A DNA stretch of 36,802 bases from Nostoc parmelioides FACHB-3921 (GTDB lineage Bacteria; Cyanobacteriota; Cyanobacteriia; Cyanobacteriales; Nostocaceae). A model generated the notes under the pieces. That model saw nothing but the letters and a program-made list of their open reading frames with translations. It was not told where the DNA came from and made no database searches. The position numbers and the translations under genes were made by a program. The DNA is taken from the NCBI RefSeq assembly GCF_014696625.1, contig NZ_JACJQL010000056.1, positions 1 to 36,802 on the forward strand, written 5' to 3'. Below, piece after piece: positions 8,464-15,179 of this stretch; the stretch's first letter is position 1; the number at the start of each line of letters is the position of its first letter.

Positions 8464-11400
8464 TTAAAGGTCATAGTGTAAATCCTTTGTTTGTTTGAGT
8501 GCGTTAAAGAAAGCACCATAGAGAGATTTGGCTAATGTTTTTTCCCAAGGCTGTTTGTCTTCTAGCTCAATAGCAAGTTGAAGTTCCTTGATCATGCCAA
8601 CCAAAAGTGAAGTGACTTCGTTATCGAGTTCACTATCAACCGATTTAGGTGCAAATTTGGCATCTAGAAAATGGACAATACAGGGAACTCCTCCACGTAC
8701 CAAACGCCCGATAATTTGCCAAACACTGACCAATTGAGTCCAGCAGAGTATAGAACGTTCATCACTGGTTAACTGCTGAAACGACATCGCCCGACAGTTC
8801 AAGTCAAGCATCTTCGCCACTGCATACTGGTAGAACTCATTTTCTACATTCGTCAGCGTGAGAGCATCGCCTCGTTTTTGTAATGCCTCATAAAGCCCAA
8901 CATCTGAAGACTTTTCCAACGCCCAATTATTCAGTTGCTGGACGGTAGTTTGCCAATCATCGGGAACTGGCATTGGTCGGCTCAAAAATACCGCCGCCCC
9001 GAATGCTGCTATCCGGTTCTCGTTGAGAATATTGTGTCCCCGCTCCAATGCCATCAAAGGAGCAATGACAATCTGGGTAGGCAGTTTAGCAACATCTCGG
9101 ATTTTTCCTCGGCGGATACCAGTTAAATGAGCAGGAGCATTGTCACGGCGCAAGGTAGCGATGCCATCAAGATTTATGTCACTTTCAGAAGACGCTGTAC
9201 TAACAACGCGATAGAGGGGTTTTAAAATTGACTCCACCAACTCTGCTTCATCGTAGCTGTTGGTGATGAGTAGTAAGCGTTGGCGATCTCCCCAACGTTT
9301 TGGATCTTGTTTGGCCTGATCGCTCAAGGTGGCAAATAATTGATCAAGGAAGCTGTTGGCCTGTCCTGGATTGTGACAGATGGCCTTGACCATTTCATTG
9401 GCAGCTATTTTTCTTACATCTGGTGGCAGTCCCGATAGGGCGATGTACTTGCCGACTGCATTACGTTGGGAACTGAAGAAAAAGTCGCTTTCGCCAATCC
9501 CGGCATCACCTGCTGTGTAATTATTGGTAGCTGGTTCTAGCAAGATAGTTGGTTTTTGGCGGATGTGATAAGCAGGTGTTCCTGGAGCGTAGCTCGTACC
9601 GGAAATTAAAACTGTATGGGGGCCATCCCAACTATCAACAGCAAACAGATGAGAAAAATTCAGAAGTAAATAGCGGCCAACCCCAACGTAGCGGAAATAT
9701 TCCAACTTACCACCAGATTTGTTACTCCTGTCTCGCGTATACCTGAAGCCTAAAATATTTCCCACAGGTGAAGATGGCACAACTGGCAGATAATCACGGG
9801 GTGGACGGTAAACCAGGGCAAGACTTGTATCGTGCAAATCAAGAACTCGCGCCCGCATGAGTGCATTCAGGTTATCAACTAAAAAACCCAGCCTGTCATT
9901 GAGTACCGTTACCAGAATGGCTAAGTGCAAATGGTGTGTAACTTCCTCAAACTGAGTTTTTTCTGTGAGAGAAATCCCCAATAGTTCCAACCATTTACGT
10001 AACCATTCAGCAACCTCAGTTAATGCCCTTGCGTCATTTTCGGCACTCAGTAAAGTCAAGGCAAGGTCTGAAAGTTCTCCTCCTTTGCGACGGTTAAGGG
10101 GAGCTTGCAAAAATCCCTCCAAAGTTTGCATGATTTTTTTACGGCGTTGGCGTTCCTCTTCGGGGGGTAAACCAGCTTCAATCCGTTTTTGTCGTTCCTT
10201 GCTGCGTTCCGCACGTTTAAGTTTGGGAGATAGTTCGTTCTCTTGTGTTTCCGGTGTTTCCAGAATGTCGCGGATAATATGGGCGAAGAGTGAACGACCT
10301 GTAAAGGGGTTTTGTCCTACCCATTCCACAAGTTTTGGCTGGTTATGAAGCCGAGGCAGAATTAAGTCTGTGGCAATTTGAGCATAGTCATTGGCTCTTT
10401 TTGCTGTAGCAACGAGTTCAGCCGCCATGCTGCGACGGTCAGAATTGTAAATAGTGGTGGCGAATTTGAGTCCTAGTTGATTTAATAGGGAGTTTCCAGA
10501 AGAATTGACCAAAACTTCATCGGGGGCGCAAGCTTCATCAAATTGCACCTGTACCCTGTCGGCTTCATCAACAAAGAGGAAGTCACATTCACGGTAAACA
10601 GCTTCAGCAAAGGTCAGTTTTTCTGTAAAAACTTGCGGAGGAACGCGGGTATGAATGAAGCTGGCTGGTGTTAGCACCCAAACCAATGCAGTGGCTATGT
10701 CTCGTTCTAATTGGTGACGCGGACATTTGTAATACAAGGGACAAGTATATTTATCTTCACTCTCACCCTCTTCCAAGTCCTCAAAATCCTCATCAACTTC
10801 TGCCGAGGAATTGCTGTTTTTGGTAGTGGCTTGTTTTTGGTAAAGATTGTGACATGGTTCTTCACCAAACTCCCACTTTTCTTCTGATTGCACTAAAGCC
10901 AGTATTGGACAGACAGGACTAAACCAACGCCAAGCTGGGTGAGTTGCTCCCGTTGCTATTTCTTCACCCTTGGTTGCAAGAATTGGTTCATAAACTTTTT
11001 CTAAGTGTTGCAAGCGATCGCTTCCCAAGACTGGAGATGCCAAAATTCCTAATCCTTCTCGAAATAGGGAGGCAATACGCACTGCTGCTACAACATCGTT
11101 TACCAGCAATGCACAGCGATAACCTTGTTTTGCAAAATGGTAAATCAGAATATCAAGCAGTGTTGATTTACCCACGTTCAATAAACCAACAATGTGAACC
11201 AGTTGGTCTAGTGTGATTTCAGTGTTTGGTAGACATGGTTGAAAATCATCTATTGATAAGTCATATAACTTTAAAGCAATGCCTGTTAGACGTTGATGAT
11301 AATTTTCTGGCTCGTACTCAGCTTGAGCCAATTTTTCATCCATTTCCTGAGCATCTTGTAACAATTGTTCTAAGGTGATCTGACGAGAAGGGTTTACGCC

Positions 11401-12030
11401 CGTGCGTGTACGATGAAAAGATACCTGTGGAGAAAGAGCCAGATTAGCTACGGCTTCAGGAATATTGATGGGAACATCAACGGTAGTGTGACCCTTGTGA
11501 GAAACTTTGGCATACCAATAACCAGAGGTTGCTAGTTTGACTTTTCGTTTTTTGTGCGGTGGAGTTATTGATAAGGTCTGACGGTATAGTTGTAAACGTT
11601 GGGGGTAAGTGCTAGATGGAATCAGTTGAGGAACTTCATTGAGATCCGTTATGCTGAATATCCTCAAAATTTCAGGTAATTTGATGTATTCAGTCAAAGT
11701 ACGCTCCCATTGTCTCCCTTTGCGACGCACAAGATAAAAACGGGCTTTTTGTACAAGCAACCAGTTTTCTTGACTTTCAAGTGCTTTGACTGGAAAACGA
11801 TATCCTAAAAGTAATGCCGATACGGAAGTTGCTCTTTCGTCTGGGGCTACCTCTATCAGTAAGGTTAACCCCAATTCCACTTCGGCAATCAGTTGGGCAA
11901 GACGTGCTATTTCTCGCTGCTGTGTATTAGCCTCGGTATCAGGTAAAGTTCTTTCGACATAAGCTTTTAATTCCAGCGACTTACGAAGGGCTTCGCGCAA
12001 TGGTTTGCTCCATTGAGAAATATCACGCAT
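8464..12030 (-). CDS. DinG/XPD-like superfamily 2 helicase of the pPIWI-RE system
   Basis: A 1188-residue protein from the ATG at 12030, which overlaps the upstream nuclease stop by 8 bp and has GGAGAAG upstream. The frame is open to another ATG at 12075 (1203 aa), which would overlap by 53 bp and is less likely. Numbered from 12030: Walker A GLLNVGKST (282-290), Walker B FVDEADR with DEAD at 488-491, and a motif VI QIIGRLVRGG (Q1105, R1109, R1112). Between Walker A and DEAD lie four cysteines (374, 393, 430, 436), the last pair spaced C-x5-C as in DinG, suggesting an iron-sulphur cluster; an acidic insert separates the second and third. It probably unwinds DNA or RNA-DNA hybrids for the PIWI partner. 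Long helicases of this kind are a constant member of pPIWI-RE operons. Confidence 0.87.
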   Translation of the reverse strand: MRDISQWSKPLREALRKSLELKAYVERTLPDTEANTQQREIARLAQLIAEVELGLTLLIEVAPDERATSVSALLLGYRFPVKALESQENWLLVQKARFYLVRRKGRQWERTLTEYIKLPEILRIFSITDLNEVPQLIPSSTYPQRLQLYRQTLSITPPHKKRKVKLATSGYWYAKVSHKGHTTVDVPINIPEAVANLALSPQVSFHRTRTGVNPSRQITLEQLLQDAQEMDEKLAQAEYEPENYHQRLTGIALKLYDLSIDDFQPCLPNTEITLDQLVHIVGLLNVGKSTLLDILIYHFAKQGYRCALLVNDVVAAVRIASLFREGLGILASPVLGSDRLQHLEKVYEPILATKGEEIATGATHPAWRWFSPVCPILALVQSEEKWEFGEEPCHNLYQKQATTKNSNSSAEVDEDFEDLEEGESEDKYTCPLYYKCPRHQLERDIATALVWVLTPASFIHTRVPPQVFTEKLTFAEAVYRECDFLFVDEADRVQVQFDEACAPDEVLVNSSGNSLLNQLGLKFATTIYNSDRRSMAAELVATAKRANDYAQIATDLILPRLHNQPKLVEWVGQNPFTGRSLFAHIIRDILETPETQENELSPKLKRAERSKERQKRIEAGLPPEEERQRRKKIMQTLEGFLQAPLNRRKGGELSDLALTLLSAENDARALTEVAEWLRKWLELLGISLTEKTQFEEVTHHLHLAILVTVLNDRLGFLVDNLNALMRARVLDLHDTSLALVYRPPRDYLPVVPSSPVGNILGFRYTRDRSNKSGGKLEYFRYVGVGRYLLLNFSHLFAVDSWDGPHTVLISGTSYAPGTPAYHIRQKPTILLEPATNNYTAGDAGIGESDFFFSSQRNAVGKYIALSGLPPDVRKIAANEMVKAICHNPGQANSFLDQLFATLSDQAKQDPKRWGDRQRLLLITNSYDEAELVESILKPLYRVVSTASSESDINLDGIATLRRDNAPAHLTGIRRGKIRDVAKLPTQIVIAPLMALERGHNILNENRIAAFGAAVFLSRPMPVPDDWQTTVQQLNNWALEKSSDVGLYEALQKRGDALTLTNVENEFYQYAVAKMLDLNCRAMSFQQLTSDERSILCWTQLVSVWQIIGRLVRGGVPCIVHFLDAKFAPKSVDSELDNEVTSLLVGMIKELQLAIELEDKQPWEKTLAKSLYGAFFNALKQTKDLHYDL

Positions 12031-13378
12031 GATTTTTCTTCTCCAGTATTTTTTTAGCTTGGGAGATAATTTCACTAACCAGCTTCAAGCGCACACCACT
12101 CAATTCTGGTTCGAGTCTTTGACGTTCCACCTCAATTCGTAAGAGATCATTTCGCTCATCTGGGAAGACAACAAAGGTTTCAGTAGTATCAAAGCGGTAC
12201 TCTACTTTCCGCAAACGCTCTTCATCTAGGTAAGACCAATCCTTAACATCAATTGCCCAGCGCACTTTCCTACTAAACTCTACGAGTAAGTCAAATTCAT
12301 CAATTTCTGGCCAAAGAGTGACACGTACTCCCAGTTTTGTCAGGGCTTGTGCTAGCTGAATTTCCCAAAGTCCTGGCAGTGTCCCGTACCGATGCACCCC
12401 AGGGGTAAGAACTTTCCAACCCTCTGCCTCATGCTTGGGTATTGACGGTTGGGGTGGGAGGCGGAGTTTCGCACTCAGTTGTTCACAAGTCATGTTTCGG
12501 CAGTTATAAGTCCCATCTCGACGGCGGCGCATGACATATTTGCAGCGAGGGCAGAAGTGATAAGTGTGGTCACTGGTTAAATCAACCAAATCCACATAAA
12601 GTTGCAATAAAAAATCACGCAGAGGTCTTAATTGGGATGAAGACAAAAGACTGCGATATTCAGCGTAAGGGAGGACAGGACGCTCGATAATCAGTTTTCT
12701 TAAAGCGCGATAAGCTTCTTCTAGTTGGTTGGCTCGACAGTATTGCAGGACATCTTGCAATACTTTCTCTTGCACCTGCATTTCTACATCAGCACCTGTA
12801 ACCTGCCACTGGAGGGCAAAGTCGGAAACTAACCCATCTTCTATGAGGGTAACTTCAGATGATAAATGTTTAATCTCTGCTGCTGGTTGCCAGTCCTTGA
12901 CTGGTTTTTTTGCCCAGTTAAAAAATTCTGGCAGATTCGAGGGGGCTTGTTCTTCTCCAGAGAGCAAAGATGTTAAGTACATTCTGGACATCCCCACACG
13001 AAGAGCTTTTGGAATATACGCTCTGTGTTCAGGTTCTCGTGTTTCCCATTCTGTCAAGCCAGTCGCCAAATACCGCAATGTTTCTGTTGCTGATATCTGT
13101 AGTTCAGGTTCTATGTCTGGAGCAGAGTTCAGCAAGCGAAGACTGCGGGCAACATTATCTTCCCAATCCACATCAATACCTCGCATTGTCTGCAACCATC
13201 GTTGCAGGGTTGCTTTTTGACGCGGTTGCATTCCTAGTTCAGTACACAACTCTTCTAAAGTAGGTGCTTGTTTGTGAATCCGAAACCATTCCTGTAGTGC
13301 TGCCAAAATTTTGTCTCGATGTCTAGTTATTTTCATCGACCAATCTCTTAATCGGGCTTGTTTGAGCAATTTTGGCAT
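12023..13378 (-). CDS. HTH, zinc-ribbon and PD-(D/E)XK nuclease protein of the pPIWI-RE system
   Basis: A 451-residue protein and the first gene of the operon. The N-terminus (about 20-62: RDKILAALQEWFRIHK, APTLEELCTELGM) looks like a LexA-type winged HTH. A middle region of unknown fold is followed by a zinc ribbon, C276-x2-C279 and C293-x4-C298. The C-terminal nuclease domain has E339 (GLWEIQLAQAL), D363 (EIDEFDLLVEF) and D377-V-K379 (WAIDVKDW), a complete PD-(D/E)XK-type site. This matches the REase-fold third component reported for pPIWI-RE operons. It could cut DNA opened by the helicase. The HTH and three repeats just upstream (13409-13437) suggest autoregulation. An alternative ATG at 13333 would remove 15 residues while keeping the HTH. 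Confidence 0.87.
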   Translation of the reverse strand: MPKLLKQARLRDWSMKITRHRDKILAALQEWFRIHKQAPTLEELCTELGMQPRQKATLQRWLQTMRGIDVDWEDNVARSLRLLNSAPDIEPELQISATETLRYLATGLTEWETREPEHRAYIPKALRVGMSRMYLTSLLSGEEQAPSNLPEFFNWAKKPVKDWQPAAEIKHLSSEVTLIEDGLVSDFALQWQVTGADVEMQVQEKVLQDVLQYCRANQLEEAYRALRKLIIERPVLPYAEYRSLLSSSQLRPLRDFLLQLYVDLVDLTSDHTYHFCPRCKYVMRRRRDGTYNCRNMTCEQLSAKLRLPPQPSIPKHEAEGWKVLTPGVHRYGTLPGLWEIQLAQALTKLGVRVTLWPEIDEFDLLVEFSRKVRWAIDVKDWSYLDEERLRKVEYRFDTTETFVVFPDERNDLLRIEVERQRLEPELSGVRLKLVSEIISQAKKILEKKNHA

Positions 13379-13408
13379 TTACCTTACTAAGGGTCAAGTA
13401 GATTTTGC

Positions 13409-13437
13409 AATGTTTCCATAATGTTTCCAATGTTTCC
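13409..13437. promoter_or_regulatory. Three AATGTTTCC repeats upstream of the pPIWI-RE operon
   Basis: AATGTTTCC occurs at 13409-13417, 13420-13428 and 13429-13437, all in one orientation, 31 to 59 bp upstream of the first operon gene. Read on the coding strand this is GGAAACATT three times. Closely spaced direct repeats at this position look like an operator. The HTH-bearing first gene product is the obvious candidate ligand, by inference. Confidence 0.45.
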
Positions 13438-13520
13438 AAAAATAGCTAGATATCAAAAAGATAAATTAAAGCTAAAAAAGCTTGCTCTACCTAAGTTTTA
13501 GCCTTAACGTCAATTTCTGT

Positions 13521-13590
13521 AATATTTATAGATACTTTAAATGCTATGTAAAAATCCATAACATTGAGTAAATTTTGTGATTCCTGGTAA
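13521..13590 (+). repeat. Right copy of ~70-bp direct repeat flanking the pPIWI-RE operon
   Basis: Partner of 5201-5270, in the same orientation; the core 13544-13590 matches at 43 of 47 bases. It lies about 140 bp upstream of the first operon gene. The four core differences are single substitutions, so both copies descend from one sequence and have since drifted. Confidence 0.72.
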
Positions 13591-14150
13591 GGTATCTGAC
13601 TGCATCGGTGAGAGGTTAAGGTGAAATGTTTAAATCGCCTAAAGACGATGACCGCCATACAGTGATCGCAATCAGAAAATATTCTACTTACCAAGAGCAA
13701 TCGCAAATTTGGTGAATGCTCTTTTAGGAAAGAGATGAAATTCTACACGATTAAGAAACTGAGTAATTAATTTCTTTACAAGGGTTGTCAAAGTCCAGGT
13801 ATAGCAAGGTGATTGAGAGGCAGTGTTTCGCAACCTTCTTGAGAGGTCGCAGTTTATATCTTAGATAAAGAAAATATCTTTGTGAGATATATAAAATATT
13901 TTGCTGAGATACTTGACACCGTAAAGTTTAATCTGTTATTGTGAAGGTGGCAGATTGTGAATATTAACAAATGCCATAATCTTGAGCTAAATTGAATATA
14001 GAAAGAAAATCCTTTTCCCGGCATGAGGTGATCGCGTCAAACTTGGCTTAATTCCTGCTGTGTAGATGCTGGTGTATCCATGTCGTGATAACATCTTTTC
14101 CCTACCGGGTTCAAAAATTCAAAGCAATGCCTTTTGCACTAAATGTTCGA

Positions 14151-14190
14151 CTAGAACACCGATTCAGTAGTCGTGGAAGAAAAGAAAAAT
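14151..14190 (+). repeat. Left arm of a long-range 40-bp inverted repeat
   Basis: It begins CTAGAACACCGATTCAGTAG and ends AAGAAAAGAAAAAT. The reverse complement of 34139-34178 is identical at 39 of 40 bases. Outside these 40 bp the two loci are unrelated on both sides. The arms are about 20 kb apart. Confidence 0.7.
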
Positions 14191-14226
14191 CAGCCTGCGT
14201 TAAATGACCCGCTACTACAAAAAGAA

Positions 14227-14261
14227 GAAGGAATAGGCTGTCGTTGGCAGTCTATTCCTTC
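14227..14261 (-). terminator. Intrinsic terminator of the small secreted protein gene
   Basis: GAAGGAATAGGCTG (14227-14240) and CAGTCTATTCCTTC (14248-14261) form a 14-bp stem with one G-T pair and a 7-base loop. On the minus strand it is followed by TTCTTCTTTTTG. It lies about 70 bp downstream of the 151-aa gene on the same strand. Confidence 0.6.
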
Positions 14262-14266
14262 CCCCC

Positions 14267-14286
14267 GCAATAATAATTATTATTGC
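14267..14286. repeat. Perfect 20-bp palindrome
   Basis: GCAATAATAATTATTATTGC reads the same on both strands with no spacer. It lies between the 151-aa gene's stop and its terminator hairpin, so it is transcribed. It may be a second terminator element or a DNA-binding site; no further support. Confidence 0.45.
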
Positions 14287-14332
14287 TTGTATATGTTATT
14301 TTGTTGAATTCCCATTAGAGCAATAAACTATC

Positions 14333-14788
14333 TTACTCAAGTCCACCTACCAACCCATTTACTCCAGCCCCTGCACGAATAATTGCTGCAACATCGGCTA
14401 CATCGCCCGCCAGAGTTCCACCAGATGCAGAATTTAGTGCATTTGATGCTGATTGCACAAAAGGATTAGATGTAGGCGTACTTGTTATCGTTTGTGCTGT
14501 ACCAGGATTGATAGTAAGAGCATTAATGACTTCGCTATTTTCGCCTGAAGTGCCTCCATATACAGGTGAAACTTCCAAAGGCCCTTGATAGTAGTAGCCA
14601 CTGGGAAGTATGATTTCACCACTAATACTTATAGAACCTCCAGAGGGACGGACTAAAACAGCAGCACCACTAGCGGAAGCAGTTTGAGCAAAAGTCGGTC
14701 TGACTGTTAAGGAAGAAATACCAAAAAAGCTTATGGCTAATATGCCAACTTTATAGGATATAGATAAAAATCTTTGGTGCAATGGCAT
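14333..14788 (-). CDS. Small secreted protein of unknown function
   Basis: A 151-residue protein with a clear N-terminal signal peptide: basic start (MPLHQRFLSISYKVG), hydrophobic core (ILAISFFGISSLTV) and probable cleavage after PTFAQ-T near residue 36. The mature part is rich in Ser, Gly and Ala, contains SGEIILPSGYYYQGPLEVSP, and has no cysteine pair or catalytic motif. It probably lies in the periplasm or is exported. It is divergent from the giant surface-protein gene, which starts about 390 bp away, so the two may share a regulatory region. A TTGACA lies upstream on its strand (14843-14848), but no well-placed -10 partner was found. The family is not recognised. Confidence 0.7.
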   Translation of the reverse strand: MPLHQRFLSISYKVGILAISFFGISSLTVRPTFAQTASASGAAVLVRPSGGSISISGEIILPSGYYYQGPLEVSPVYGGTSGENSEVINALTINPGTAQTITSTPTSNPFVQSASNALNSASGGTLAGDVADVAAIIRAGAGVNGLVGGLE

Positions 14789-15179
14789 AGATAGTTGATT
14801 CCGAAAGTTTTAAAATATACCAGCATATCTTGCTGAATACTGTGTCAATAATAACAATGACAATACGTTAATGCTAGTGATATTTATACGTAAAATATAC
14901 TTAAAATTTATCACAGATTAAGCAATACTACTTAGAGAATACCTGAAAAGGTGGTAGTACTTGCAGTTACCGAGGAAGTTTGCACTAACATAACGCATCA
15001 TTACCTTTGTTACACCGCCGGAAATTGCTTGAACTCAAATGAACTTATCCCAATTTTTCAGACATATTTTTGTAAAAATTAATGCAATTCTTTTACACTT
15101 TAAGTACAAATACTAGTATAAATTATCGGCTAAGTGGATATTATTGTAATAATTTTATCTAGCCAAAGATATATTTTTT
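14789..15179. other. Divergent intergenic region
   Basis: AT-rich, non-coding, between the leftward secreted protein gene and the rightward 3240-aa gene. It holds a candidate rightward promoter (15092-15122) and no other structure I can support. Confidence 0.5.
15092..15122 (+). promoter_or_regulatory. Candidate promoter of the giant surface-protein gene
   Basis: TTTACA (15092-15097) and TATAAA (15117-15122) are separated by 19 bases, or 18 if GTATAA is used. They end 57 bp upstream of the ATG at 15180. Spacing is slightly long for a sigma-70-type promoter, so this is tentative. Confidence 0.33.

Larger units (their letters stand above)
13379..14332. other. Non-coding stretch upstream of the pPIWI-RE operon
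   Basis: No convincing gene is present. It contains the AATGTTTCC repeats (13409-13437), the right copy of the 70-bp direct repeat (13521-13590), one arm of a long-range 40-bp inverted repeat (14151-14190), a terminator hairpin for the small secreted protein gene (14227-14261) and a perfect 20-bp palindrome (14267-14286). Between 13600 and 14150 I see AT-rich DNA with short inverted words (e.g. ATATCTT ... GAGATAT near 13858-13890) but nothing I can name. Confidence 0.65.

Noticed and set aside
13491..13706. 71-codon minus-strand frame upstream of the pPIWI-RE operon
   Set aside because: It overlaps the direct repeat, lacks gene-like composition or a ribosome-binding site, and matches nothing I know.
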